Assembly: GCA_030685025.1 (NCBI GenBank)
Contig: JAUXWC010000008.1
Location: 1 to 60,967 of the forward strand
DNA: 60,967 bases
Reading direction: 5' to 3'
From: Rhodoferax sp.
Lineage (GTDB): Bacteria > Pseudomonadota > Gammaproteobacteria > Burkholderiales > Burkholderiaceae_C
Shown: positions 7,896-17,124 of the stretch, piece after piece
Layout of the letters: each line of letters opens with the position of its first letter
Position numbering within the stretch: position 1 is the first letter of the stretch
Position numbers and translations under genes: made by a program
Notes under the pieces: model-generated
Told to the model about the DNA's origin: nothing
The model's database searches: none
The model's input: the letters and a program-made list of their open reading frames with translations, nothing else

Positions 7896-9161
7896 TCAAG
7901 CCTTTTTCGCCACTTCGCGGTAGACCATCAGCGGAGGCTTGTTTTCGTCGATCGTGGCCTCATCGACCACCACCTTGTCCACGTTGCCCACATTGGGTAA
8001 CTCAAACATGGTATCGATCAAGGCCTGCTCCAGAATCGAGCGCAGGCCACGCGCGCCAGTCTTGCGCGCGAGCGCCTTACGGGCAATCGCCTTCAGGGCC
8101 GACGGCCGCACTTCCAACTCAACGCCCTCCATTGCCAGCAACTTGCTGTATTGCTTGACCAGGGCGTTCTTCGGCTCGGTGAGAATCTGGACCAGTGCGC
8201 CCTCGCTCAGTTCGGCCAGTGTGGCCACCACGGGCATGCGGCCGACCAGCTCGGGGATCAGACCAAATTTGATCAGATCTTCCGGCTCCACTTCCTTAAA
8301 AACCTCGGTCAGGCTGCGTTGCTCCTTGCTCTTCACGGTGGCGCCAAAACCCATGCCGGATGACTGGGTCCGGTTGTCGATGACCTTCTCCAGACCGGAA
8401 AACGCCCCGCCGCAAATAAACAGGATGTTGGTGGTATCCACCTGGACAAAGTCCTGATTCGGGTGCTTGCGCCCGCCCTGCGGCGGCACGCTGGCCATGG
8501 TACCTTCGATCAACTTCAGCAGGGCCTGCTGCACACCCTCGCCCGACACATCACGGGTGATCGAGGGGTTGTCCGACTTGCGCGAGATCTTGTCGATTTC
8601 ATCAATGTACACAATGCCACGCTGCGCGCGCTCGACCTCGTAGTTGCAGCTCTGCAGCAACTTCAAGACGATGTTTTCAACGTCCTCGCCGACGTAGCCC
8701 GCCTCTGTCAGAGTGGTGGCATCGGCCATCACAAAGGGCACGTCAAGCATGCGGGCGAGCGTCTGGGCCAACAGGGTCTTGCCTGAGCCAGTGGGTCCAA
8801 TCAGCAAGATATTGCTCTTGGCCAGTTCCACATCATCCTTTTTGGCCTTTTCCTTGTGGCGCAGTCGCTTGTAGTGGTTGTAGACGGCCACCGCCAAGGT
8901 TCGCTTGGCCGGCTCCTGGCCTATGACGTAGTTGTCAAGGTTGCCCTTGATCTCGGAGGGTGTCGGCAATTCGCTTGTAGCGTCCTTGCCCTCGGTCGTG
9001 GCAGGCAATTCGTCACGAATGATCTCGTTGCACAACTCAATGCATTCGTCGCAAACGAACACCGACGGGCCGGCAATCAGCTTCTTGACTTCGTGTTGAC
9101 TCTTTCCGCAGAAGGAGCAATACAAGGTCTTTTCGCTGGAGGAGCCTTTCTTTTCGGCCAT
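7896..9161 (-). CDS. clpX: ClpX, ATP-binding subunit of ClpXP protease
   Basis: The 421-residue AAA+ unfoldase recognises tagged substrates and feeds them to ClpP. An N-terminal zinc-binding domain is visible with CSFC at 15-18 and CDEC at 37-40. The AAA domain has Walker A GPTGSGKT, Walker [10 protein letters not shown] and sensor regions. The pore loop GYVGEDVEN follows the Walker A motif. Length and sequence are standard. It lies downstream of clpP on the same strand (159 bp gap) and upstream of lon. Confidence 0.98.
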   Translation of the reverse strand: MAEKKGSSSEKTLYCSFCGKSQHEVKKLIAGPSVFVCDECIELCNEIIRDELPATTEGKDATSELPTPSEIKGNLDNYVIGQEPAKRTLAVAVYNHYKRLRHKEKAKKDDVELAKSNILLIGPTGSGKTLLAQTLARMLDVPFVMADATTLTEAGYVGEDVENIVLKLLQSCNYEVERAQRGIVYIDEIDKISRKSDNPSITRDVSGEGVQQALLKLIEGTMASVPPQGGRKHPNQDFVQVDTTNILFICGGAFSGLEKVIDNRTQSSGMGFGATVKSKEQRSLTEVFKEVEPEDLIKFGLIPELVGRMPVVATLAELSEGALVQILTEPKNALVKQYSKLLAMEGVELEVRPSALKAIARKALARKTGARGLRSILEQALIDTMFELPNVGNVDKVVVDEATIDENKPPLMVYREVAKKA

Positions 9162-9319
9162 GTGAACTACGCCTTCTTAATTACGACATAACTTGAGTAC
9201 AGGTGAGTCTCCATTGAAACTCAGTTTTCGCAATGTTGCCGAATGATACTCAAACACGACCTGCATTGGCGCACCGCCGCGCGCCTGGTCAACAGCCCCT
9301 AGCCGAGCGCTCGGGCCAA

Positions 9320-9940
9320 TCAGGGGCGCTTGGAAATAACCTGATCAATCAACCCGTACTCTTTGCACTCATCGGCCGACATGTAGTAGTCACGCTCGGT
9401 GTCGCGCGCAATGCGCTCGATCGGCTGGCCGGTGCGTTCCGCCAATATTTTGTTGAGTTGCTCACGGGTCTTCAGAATCTCGCGCGCCGCAATTTCGATC
9501 TCGGTCGCCTGACCCTGACTACCACCGGACGGCTGATGAATCATCACCTTCGAATTGGGCAGCGAAAAACGTTTGCCCTTCGCGCCCGCCGCCAGCAGAA
9601 ACGCCCCCATGCTGGCCGCCATGCCGGTGCACAGGGTCGAGACATCGGGCTTGACGAAATTCATGGTGTCGAAGATCGCCATGCCCGCGCTGACGGAGCC
9701 ACCGGGCGAGTTGATGTAGAAAGAAATGTCCTTGTCCGGATTCTCGCTCTCCAGAAACAGCAACTGCGCCACCACCAGATTGGCGGTCTGATCGTTGACC
9801 GGACCCACCAGAAAGATCACCCGTTCCTTGAGCAGGCGCGAGTAGATGTCGTAGGAACGCTCACCCCGACCCGATTGCTCAATCACCATTGGGATCATGC
9901 CCAAGCCCTGTATGTCCATAGCCGAATTTCGCACGTTCAT
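9320..9940 (-). CDS. clpP: ClpP, proteolytic subunit of Clp protease
   Basis: The 206-residue serine peptidase forms the tetradecameric chamber paired with ClpX. The catalytic Ser lies in GMAASMGAF, the His in MIHQPSGG, and the Asp in the following TERD region. The start at 9940 is set by AGGAGA with 6 bases of spacing. The frame upstream to 9988 reads through the dispersed hairpin element, and that extension is not protein. The ribosome-binding site is the tail of the element, so initiation of clpP may be influenced by its hairpin. Confidence 0.98.
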   Translation of the reverse strand: MNVRNSAMDIQGLGMIPMVIEQSGRGERSYDIYSRLLKERVIFLVGPVNDQTANLVVAQLLFLESENPDKDISFYINSPGGSVSAGMAIFDTMNFVKPDVSTLCTGMAASMGAFLLAAGAKGKRFSLPNSKVMIHQPSGGSQGQATEIEIAAREILKTREQLNKILAERTGQPIERIARDTERDYYMSADECKEYGLIDQVISKRP

Positions 9941-9950
9941 GTTGTTCTCC

Positions 9951-10062
9951 TGATACTTTGCGGGACAGACCTTCAGCTCTGTCCTCAACCGATTGTCGGA
10001 TGTTGGCTGTCCACTTTGCGGGACAGACCTTCAGCGCTGTCCTCAACTGATTGTCGGATGTT
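9951..10062 (-). repeat. Hairpin leader element, tandem copies 2a and 2b (clpP)
   Basis: Two copies (9951-10006 and 10013-10062) repeat with a 58-bp period. Copy 2a has the perfect GGACAGA/TCTGTCC stem around the loop GCTGAAGG and ends in GCAAAGTATCAGGAGA, which supplies the clpP ribosome-binding site. Copy 2b has one change in an arm (GCGCTGTCC on the plus strand) and lacks the TATCAGGAGA end. Both fill the tig-clpP gap. Confidence 0.85.
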
Positions 10063-10138
10063 CACGGTACTTTACCGAAAAACCTATTGCCAGGAAGAAA
10101 TGGGGACTGCCCCCTCAAAGCCGCCGTGCCGCCAACGC

Positions 10139-11449
10139 TCAAGCCTGGCCCATCAACTCGTCGAATGACACCATCTTCTCAACTATCTTGGCCTGCGACA
10201 GCACGAACTCGGTCACGTTGTTTTCAATCACGATCGCCTCGACCTCGGCCATGCGGTCGCGGTCCCCGAAGTACCAGCGCACCACCTCGGCGGGCTTCTC
10301 GTAGCTGGCTGCGAGTTCCTCGACGTGCGCCTTGAGCTGCTCGGGCTTGGCCCGCAGGTCATTGGCGCGGACCAACTCGGCCACCACCAGCCCCAGACGA
10401 ACCCGGCGCTCGGCCTGGGGGCGAAAGATATCCTCGGGAATGGCCGCCTTGTCAGCGTCCTTCATGCCGCGCTGCTTCAGGTCGGCGCGCGCACCCTCCA
10501 ACAGGCGGTTCAACTCGGCCTGCACGCTGGACTTGGGCAATTCCAGCTCGGCCTTGGTCACCAGCGCATCCATGGCAGCCTGCTTGTTGCGCCCTTGCAG
10601 GCGAAACTTCACTTCGCGCTCCAGGTTCTTGCGAATATCGCTGCGCAAGCTCTCGACGCTTGGCTCGGCGATGCCAAGCGACTTGGCCAGGGCATCATTC
10701 ACTTCGGGCAGATTCGCCGCTTCCACTTTCTTGAGGGTGACCATGAAATCCGCGGTCTGCCCGGCCACGTCCTTGCCGTGGTAATCCGCCGGGAAGGACA
10801 GTGGAAAGGTCTTGCTTTCGCCCGCCTTCATGCCGCGCACCGCCTCTTCGAATTCCTTGAGCATCTGGCCATCCCCGACGATGAACTGGAAGTCCTCCGC
10901 CTTACCGCCAGAAAACGGCTCGCCATCAATCTTGCCTTCAAAGTCCACCGTGACCCGATCACCGACTTCAGCGGCGGCGTCCTGAGCGCGTTGGCCGAAG
11001 GTGCGGCGCTGCTTGCGCAGTATCTCCAGCGTCTTGTCGATCGCCGCGTCAGTCACCTCGGTCGAGAGTTTCTCGACCTCGACACCGGACAGGTCAGCGA
11101 TGGTGACTTCTGGATAGACCTCAAAGAACGCGTCAAAGGCCACCTCACCTGCGGCCGACCCGTCTTTCTCGGTGATGCGCGGCTGACCGGCCACGCGCAG
11201 CTTGGCTTGGTTGGCGGCACTGGCAAATGCCTCGCCAACCTTGTCGTTCATCACTTCGTAGTGCACCGAATAGCCGTACCGCTGCGCGACCACGTTCATG
11301 GGCACTTTACCCGGACGGAAGCCGTCCATTTTCACGGTGCGGGCAAGCTTTTTCAGACGAGAATCGACTTCGGACTGAATCGCGCCAACAGGCAGCGTCA
11401 ACGTGATTTTTCGTTCCAGCTTATCAAGTGTTTCAACGGTCACGGCCAT
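10139..11449 (-). CDS. tig: Trigger factor chaperone
   Basis: The 436-residue ribosome-associated chaperone and prolyl isomerase binds nascent chains at the exit tunnel. The N-terminal ribosome-binding signature FRPGKVP lies at about residues 45-51. A PPIase (FKBP-like) domain follows around 160-245 (VGDRVTVDFEGKIDGEPF), and the long helical C-terminal domain forms the chaperone arms. The start at 11449 is supported by AGGAG 8 bases upstream. It is first in the order tig, clpP, clpX, lon, typical of proteobacteria. Confidence 0.97.
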   Translation of the reverse strand: MAVTVETLDKLERKITLTLPVGAIQSEVDSRLKKLARTVKMDGFRPGKVPMNVVAQRYGYSVHYEVMNDKVGEAFASAANQAKLRVAGQPRITEKDGSAAGEVAFDAFFEVYPEVTIADLSGVEVEKLSTEVTDAAIDKTLEILRKQRRTFGQRAQDAAAEVGDRVTVDFEGKIDGEPFSGGKAEDFQFIVGDGQMLKEFEEAVRGMKAGESKTFPLSFPADYHGKDVAGQTADFMVTLKKVEAANLPEVNDALAKSLGIAEPSVESLRSDIRKNLEREVKFRLQGRNKQAAMDALVTKAELELPKSSVQAELNRLLEGARADLKQRGMKDADKAAIPEDIFRPQAERRVRLGLVVAELVRANDLRAKPEQLKAHVEELAASYEKPAEVVRWYFGDRDRMAEVEAIVIENNVTEFVLSQAKIVEKMVSFDELMGQA

Positions 11450-11583
11450 AGTGTTTCTCCTAAAGTCTTCACGGACAGTGCAGCGCGTTCGGGCGGCTGC
11501 TGACTGCGCCTAAAATTTCTGATCAATCGCTCGCCCGGCCTGCTGCCTGACAGCATGAACGGGCTCGGCAATATCTCAGCTTG

Positions 11584-11670
11584 TGGTGCGCGGGGCGGGA
11601 CTCGAACCCGCACAGTATTGCTACCGTCAGGACCTAAACCTGGTGCGTCTACCAATTTCGCCACCCGCGC
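11584..11670 (-). tRNA. tRNA-Leu (anticodon TAG)
   Basis: The minus strand gives acceptor arms GCGCGGG/CCCGCGC, a class II variable arm, anticodon loop TTTAGGT with anticodon TAG, a TTCGA T-loop and an encoded CCA. It lies just upstream of tig. Confidence 0.95.
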
Positions 11671-11728
11671 AAAAAACAATGGGAAAGGTCAGCCAGACCT
11701 CCCCCATGAAATCGGTCAACTTTCTATT

Positions 11729-14700
11729 TTAACCTGCTGCCGGCGCCTCCCGCTTAATCCGGAACCAGGCTGCGTACATCGCAGGCAGGGCCAGCAGCGT
11801 CAGCAGCGTTGCCACAATCAGGCCACCCATGATGGCAACCGCCATCGGCCCCCAGAAAACGGAGCGCGACAGGGGAATCATAGCCAGCACCGCCGCGGCG
11901 GCGGTCAGAACGATGGGACGCAAGCGGCGCACAGCGGACTCGACAATCGCTTCCCAGGCCGGCACACCGCGTGCGCGATCCTGTTCAATCTGGTCAATCA
12001 AAATGACTGAATTGCGCTGAATCATGCCCATCAGGGCAATCACCCCGAGCAAGGCCACGAACCCAAACGGCCGGTTGAACAGCAGCAAGGCCGCTGCCAC
12101 ACCGGGAATTCCCAGGGGTCCGGTCAGGAACACCAGCATGGCCCGACTGAAGCTATGCAATTGCAGCATCAGCAGCGTAAAAGTGATGAACAGCATGATC
12201 GGGATACCTGCGGCGATGGACGAGGAGCCCTTGCTGCTTTCGGCCACCGCGCCGGCCACTTCGATGCGGTACGCTGTCCAACCCTTGGCGTGCCAGGCAG
12301 CCTCGGTTTCTCTGAGCTTGGGCAGCAGCTCACTGGTCACCGTCGCGCCCTGCAAGCCCTCGACAATGTCACTTTGCACCGTGATCGCGTAGTCGCGGTT
12401 CTCACGCCACATCACACCCGGCTCCCAGGCAAAGACGGGCTTGGCGATTTGAGTCAGAGGAATCGATTTGCCAGAGGCCGTCGGCAGGTAGGCGTTGCCA
12501 ATGTCGGTGATGGCCTGGCGCTCTTGCAGTGGCTGGCGCAACACGATGTCGATCAGCTTGTCCCCCTCCCGGTACTGGCCCACGGTGGTGCCCGACAGGA
12601 TCGTTTTGGAGGCTTGGGCGATCGACTGGCTGGTCACACCCAAGGCTCGCGCCTTGGACTGGTCCACTTCCAAGCGCATGACTTTGATGGATTCGTTCCA
12701 GTTGTCGTTGACGCCGCGTGTATTGGTGCTTTGCCGCATGATGGTCTTGACTTCGTCGGCCCGCTCCCGCAGGGCGACGGGATCGGAGCCCACCACGCGA
12801 AACTGCACCGGAAACGCCACCGGCGGACCGTTAGGCAGGATCTTGACGCGCGCACGCACCTCGGGGAATTCCTGCGCCATCAGCGCCGGCAGCTTGAGGC
12901 GCAGCGACTCGCGCACCGTCAAGTCCTTGGGCACCACAATGAACTGCGACACGTTGGACTGCGCGAAGGCGTTGTCCATGGGCAGATAAAAGCGCGGCAC
13001 GCCCGAACCAACCCAGGTGCTCACGGTGTCGACGCCTTCCTCTTGCATCAGGCGTTGCTCAACCCGCTTGGTGGTGGCCTCATTGGCCGCCATCGAGGTG
13101 CCTTCCGGGTACCAGATGTCCATCAGGACTTCAGGGCGGCTGGAATCCGGAAAGAACTGCTGTTGCACCTGGCCCATGCCGACCAGACCGAGCGCAAACG
13201 TCAGCAAGGTGGCCCCAATGGTCAGCCAGCGATGCTGCACGCACCAATGCACCGCCTTGCGAAAGTAGTTGTAAAACGGGCTGTCGAACGTTTCATGCGG
13301 TCCGTCGCCTGCGCCCGCGCGGTGCCCTGCCGCAATCTGGGCCGCCACATGCGGTGGTGTCTTGAGCAGCAGGGTACCCAAATAGGGCACGAAGTACACC
13401 GAAACAATCCAGGACAGTACCAGCGCAATCACCGTGACACCAAAGATGGCAAAGGTGTACTCACCGGTCATCGATTTGGCGATTCCAATTGGCAGAAAGC
13501 CCACGGCCGTGATCAGCGTGCCGGTGAGCATGGGCATGGCGGTGAGTTCGTAAGCGAAGGTCGCCGCACGCACCTTGTCATACCCCTCTTCCATCTTGCG
13601 CACCATCATCTCCACCGCGATGATGGCGTCGTCCACCAGCAGACCCAAGGCGATGATGAGGGAACCCAGCGATATCTTGTGCAAGCCGATGTTCCAGTAC
13701 CACATGGCCAGGAAGGTCACCCCCAATACCAAGGGAATGGTGATGCCCACCACCAGGCCGGGGCGAACATCGATGTAGTAACGCTTGAAGATATTGCTCT
13801 GGCCGGGGCGCGCATGGACACCCAGCGCGACAACGCTCACCGTCAGCACCACCACCACGGCCTCGATCAGCACTTTCACGAACTCATTGACCGATGTCGC
13901 CACGGCCTTGGGTTGATCCTGAAGCTGCACCAGTTTGATGCCGGCGGGCAAGCGCCGCGCGATCTCGTCGGTCGCCAGCCTGAGGGACTTGCCCAGCGCA
14001 ATGATGTCGCCGCCCTTGGCCATGGAAACACCCAAGGCGATGACCTCGGCGCCTTGATGTCGAACCTTGACCGCCGGCGGGTCCACATAGCCCCGCTTGA
14101 TGTCGGCAATGTCACCCAGGCGAAGTTGGTTGCCCGAACTGGCCCGAATCGGCATGGCCGCGAGTTGCTCCACCGCATCGAACTGACCCGCCACCCGCAC
14201 CTGCACAATGTCCAGCGGCGTTTGCACGGCACCGGCGGGCTCGATCGCATTTTGCTGGCCCAACTGCGCCACCACCTGGCCCATGTCCAAGCCAAGCTGC
14301 GCCAGGCGCTTCTGCGAGACCTCAACATAAAGCTTCTCGTCCTGCGCACCGAACAGCTCGACCTTGTTGACATCGTTCACACGCAGCAACTGCTGGCGCA
14401 CGTCATCGGCGAAGGACCTGGCTTCGGCATTGCTGAAGCCGTCCGACTCCAGGGCATAAATCACACCATAGACGTCGCCAAACTCGTCATTGAAAAACGG
14501 TCCCTGGACGCCTGCCGGCAAGGTAAAGCGCATGTCGCCCACCTTCTTGCGGACCTGGTACCAGACGTTGGCGACCTCACTCGCGCGCGACGAATCCTTG
14601 ATCTGGAAGATGATCTGCGACTCACCCGGTTTGGAGTAACTGCGAATCTGGTCCGCGTATGGGACTTCTTGCAGTGATCGTTCGATCTTGTCGGACACCT

Positions 14701-14911
14701 GCTCCGCCATTTGCTGGGCGGTGGCGCCGGGCCAATAGGTCCGCACCACCATCAACCGAAACGTGAAAGGCGGATCCTCATCCTGTCCGAGCTGAAAGTA
14801 GGCGGCAAAACCAAGCAACAACAGCACGACCATCAGGTAACGGGTCAGCGCCGGGTGATCCAGTGCCCATTTGGAGAGGTTGAAGCCGCTCGCCACGGTT
14901 TGACTACTCAT
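11729..14911 (-). CDS. RND efflux transporter permease
   Basis: This is a 1060-residue inner-membrane RND pump (AcrB/MexF superfamily), proton-driven and expected to export drugs or toxic small molecules. There is one TM near residues 25-45, a large periplasmic domain, a TM bundle, then the second periplasmic domain and second bundle. The signature SLIIALGLLVDDAIIAVEMM, which includes the proton-relay Asp pair, is intact. The start at 14911 lies 7 bp after the adaptor stop and gives a short cytoplasmic N terminus; the longer frame overlaps the adaptor gene. The substrate cannot be told from sequence. No outer-membrane factor is encoded next to it, so a TolC-like protein from elsewhere is implied. 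Confidence 0.93.
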   Translation of the reverse strand: MSSQTVASGFNLSKWALDHPALTRYLMVVLLLLGFAAYFQLGQDEDPPFTFRLMVVRTYWPGATAQQMAEQVSDKIERSLQEVPYADQIRSYSKPGESQIIFQIKDSSRASEVANVWYQVRKKVGDMRFTLPAGVQGPFFNDEFGDVYGVIYALESDGFSNAEARSFADDVRQQLLRVNDVNKVELFGAQDEKLYVEVSQKRLAQLGLDMGQVVAQLGQQNAIEPAGAVQTPLDIVQVRVAGQFDAVEQLAAMPIRASSGNQLRLGDIADIKRGYVDPPAVKVRHQGAEVIALGVSMAKGGDIIALGKSLRLATDEIARRLPAGIKLVQLQDQPKAVATSVNEFVKVLIEAVVVVLTVSVVALGVHARPGQSNIFKRYYIDVRPGLVVGITIPLVLGVTFLAMWYWNIGLHKISLGSLIIALGLLVDDAIIAVEMMVRKMEEGYDKVRAATFAYELTAMPMLTGTLITAVGFLPIGIAKSMTGEYTFAIFGVTVIALVLSWIVSVYFVPYLGTLLLKTPPHVAAQIAAGHRAGAGDGPHETFDSPFYNYFRKAVHWCVQHRWLTIGATLLTFALGLVGMGQVQQQFFPDSSRPEVLMDIWYPEGTSMAANEATTKRVEQRLMQEEGVDTVSTWVGSGVPRFYLPMDNAFAQSNVSQFIVVPKDLTVRESLRLKLPALMAQEFPEVRARVKILPNGPPVAFPVQFRVVGSDPVALRERADEVKTIMRQSTNTRGVNDNWNESIKVMRLEVDQSKARALGVTSQSIAQASKTILSGTTVGQYREGDKLIDIVLRQPLQERQAITDIGNAYLPTASGKSIPLTQIAKPVFAWEPGVMWRENRDYAITVQSDIVEGLQGATVTSELLPKLRETEAAWHAKGWTAYRIEVAGAVAESSKGSSSIAAGIPIMLFITFTLLMLQLHSFSRAMLVFLTGPLGIPGVAAALLLFNRPFGFVALLGVIALMGMIQRNSVILIDQIEQDRARGVPAWEAIVESAVRRLRPIVLTAAAAVLAMIPLSRSVFWGPMAVAIMGGLIVATLLTLLALPAMYAAWFRIKREAPAAG

Positions 14912-14918
14912 GACGCGT

Positions 14919-16100
14919 TCACTTCGCAGCGGGAGCAGGTGATCCGACAGCCGGCACAACCGCCAAAGTTGCGGCTGACCTGATGGCCAAGGGCGGTGCA
15001 CCGGCGGCGGGGGAAGTCGGTCTCTCTTGATAGACCGTCACCTTCTGCCCCCCCGTCAGTACATGAACGCCGGCCGACACCACCAACATGCCGGGCGTCA
15101 ACCCGGAGCCGATCACCACCTCGTTCCCGTCGGCCGTCGCGATCTGCACCGCCTGCGAGCGAAGCGTCATGCTCGCTGGATCCAGCACCCACACCGCGCT
15201 GGCCGAGCCATCCTTGCGCAGCGCGCTGGTGGGCAGCTTGACCACCGGCACGCCGGCGCGGCTGAGATCCTGCGGAGCCACGCTCACGGTGGTTCCCAGC
15301 GCCGGACTCTGCTGGTCATCCAGCGAGGCCTTGACGGCAAACGTGCGCGTCACGGGATCCGTGCTGGCGGCCACCTCGCGCACCTGAGCCTGCCAGGCGA
15401 CACCTTGCGCCCAGGGGCGCACCACCACCTTGGAGCCAACCGTCATGGCAGCCACCTGGTCCTCCGGCACGGCAAACACCACGTCACGCACGCCATCCTG
15501 CGCAATTCGGACCACTGGCGTACCGGCCGCCACCACTTGGCCCTGCTCTGCATCGACACTGGTGACGACGCCGGCCACATCGGCCACCAGGTTGGTGTAA
15601 GCAGTCTGGTTGCCCTGCGCCGAAAGCTGCGCTTGCGCTTGCTCCAGTTGCGCCTGTGCCGCCTTCAGGGTCGCCTCGCGTCGCTCCAACTCGGCGCCGC
15701 TGATGAAGTTTTGCTCGCGCAGATCTTTGAAGCGCCTGAAATCAGCGGCCGCCAGATCCCGATTGGTGCTGGCTGCGGCCACCTGCGCCCGAGCCGAGTC
15801 AGCCGCCAACTTGTAGTCCTGAACGTCGAGCTGGGCCAACAACTGGCCCGCTTTCACCCGCTGGCCGACCTCGGCCTGGCGTTTGACCAGCTTGCCGGCC
15901 ACACGAAACCCCAATCGCGACTCAACCCGGGCGCGCACTTCGCCGGCAAACTCCGAGCCGGTCTCAATGCCACCCACGCTCACTGTCATGATGCGCACCG
16001 CGCGTACCGGCTCTGGGGCGGGCGCTGGCCTGGAACAAGCCACCAGCAGACTGGCCGAAGCCAGCAGCGTCACAAGGCCACCGAAAGATTGACTATGCAT
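14919..16100 (-). CDS. RND efflux periplasmic adaptor lipoprotein
   Basis: This 393-residue membrane fusion protein links the RND pump to an outer-membrane channel. It starts with a lipoprotein signal (LASASLLVACS, lipobox Cys22). The sequence then shows a beta-barrel and biotinyl-lipoyl segment (SRLGFRVAGKLVKRQAEVGQRVKAGQLLAQLD), a coiled-coil hairpin rich in Ala/Gln/Glu around residues 85-145, and the second lipoyl half (AYTNLVADVAGVVTSVDAEQGQ). It is the first gene of the two-gene operon, with a palindromic operator 31 bp upstream. Confidence 0.92.
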   Translation of the reverse strand: MHSQSFGGLVTLLASASLLVACSRPAPAPEPVRAVRIMTVSVGGIETGSEFAGEVRARVESRLGFRVAGKLVKRQAEVGQRVKAGQLLAQLDVQDYKLAADSARAQVAAASTNRDLAAADFRRFKDLREQNFISGAELERREATLKAAQAQLEQAQAQLSAQGNQTAYTNLVADVAGVVTSVDAEQGQVVAAGTPVVRIAQDGVRDVVFAVPEDQVAAMTVGSKVVVRPWAQGVAWQAQVREVAASTDPVTRTFAVKASLDDQQSPALGTTVSVAPQDLSRAGVPVVKLPTSALRKDGSASAVWVLDPASMTLRSQAVQIATADGNEVVIGSGLTPGMLVVSAGVHVLTGGQKVTVYQERPTSPAAGAPPLAIRSAATLAVVPAVGSPAPAAK

Positions 16101-16131
16101 AAAACCACGCGCCTCAAAGCAAAAAATAACT

Positions 16132-16157
16132 AATTACTGACCAACGGGTTAGTAATT
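16132..16157. promoter_or_regulatory. Palindromic operator between RND operon and hpnC
   Basis: AATTACT (16132-16138) and AGTAATT (16151-16157) form a perfect inverted repeat, and the core GACC-AAC-GGGT is also nearly symmetric. Size and symmetry suit a TetR-type repressor. It lies between the divergent adaptor gene (start 16100) and hpnC (start 16189), so it may act on either. No regulator gene is adjacent. Confidence 0.6.
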
Positions 16158-16188
16158 TACGGTAGATGAGAATGGCTGTCAAGCGACA

Positions 16189-17079
16189 ATGCTGGCCCAG
16201 ACCATGGCCGAATCGACCCAAGCCCTTCCTGTCAAGCACTACGAGAACTTCCCGGTGGCGTCCTGGTTGTGCCCGCCGCGTCTGCGTGCCCCAATTGCGG
16301 CGATTTATCACTTCGCGCGTTGCGCCGACGATTTGGCCGACGAAGGCGATGCCCAGGCTGCGCAACGGCTGAGCGACCTGCAGGCCTTCCAGGCCGACCT
16401 GAGCGCCTGCGCCGAACGCCGCCCGCATTCGGGTCGCTGGCCAGTGGTATTTGACACACTGGGCCCGGTCATCGTCCGATTTGAGCTACCCGTTACGCCG
16501 TTGACCGACCTGCTGGAGGCGTTCACACAAGATGTGCGCTACACCGCCGCCAGGCGGCGTTATCAGGATGACGCTGAACTGCTGGACTACTGCCGCCGCT
16601 CGGCCAACCCGATTGGACGCCTGCTGCTGCATCTGTATGGCGTGCACGATGAGCGTTCGTTGAAACAGAGCGACCAGATTTGCACCGCTCTGCAGCTCGT
16701 CAATTTCTGGCAGGATTTGAGTGTGGACACACCACGCTCACGCTGGTATCCGAGCCGGCAATCCATGGCCGCGCTCGCGGTGGTGGATGCCGACCTGCTC
16801 GGCCATGGCAATACCGCGCGCGCCGCGTTGCTGATTGAAGCCTACTGCGCGCAAGCTCGAAGCCTGATGCTGGCGGGCGCCTCGCTCGCGCTGCGAATAC
16901 CCGGCCGCGCTGGCTGGGAACTGCGTCTGGTGGTGCAGGGTGGACTTCGAATCCTGGACAAGATCCAAACCATGCACCATGAGACCTGGCGCGCGCGGCC
17001 CAAGTTGGCTTGGGTTGACGTGCCGCTGCTGCTGTGGCGCGCCGCTCGAATGCGCCCGACCAGCGCGTCGCGTGAGTGA
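16189..17079 (+). CDS. hpnC: HpnC, squalene synthase-like (hydroxysqualene synthase)
   Basis: This 296-residue trans-isoprenyl diphosphate synthase-like protein is expected to convert presqualene diphosphate to hydroxysqualene, the middle step of the HpnCDE route to squalene. Both Asp-rich motifs of the family are visible in the form CADDLADEGDA (about residues 44-54) and NFWQDLSVD. It is followed by hpnD and hpnE on the same strand. An alternative start at 16204 (MAESTQA) is possible; no strong ribosome-binding site separates the two. Confidence 0.9.
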   Translation: MLAQTMAESTQALPVKHYENFPVASWLCPPRLRAPIAAIYHFARCADDLADEGDAQAAQRLSDLQAFQADLSACAERRPHSGRWPVVFDTLGPVIVRFELPVTPLTDLLEAFTQDVRYTAARRRYQDDAELLDYCRRSANPIGRLLLHLYGVHDERSLKQSDQICTALQLVNFWQDLSVDTPRSRWYPSRQSMAALAVVDADLLGHGNTARAALLIEAYCAQARSLMLAGASLALRIPGRAGWELRLVVQGGLRILDKIQTMHHETWRARPKLAWVDVPLLLWRAARMRPTSASRE

Positions 17080-17124
17080 CGCGGCCCTCTGATTAAACTA
17101 GGCGCACTTCGCACACCGCCCTGC

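Noticed and set aside
12155-14677. Plus-strand open frame of 840 codons opposite the RND permease
   Set aside because: Antisense to a well-supported gene, His/Gln/Arg-rich mirror composition, no start context.
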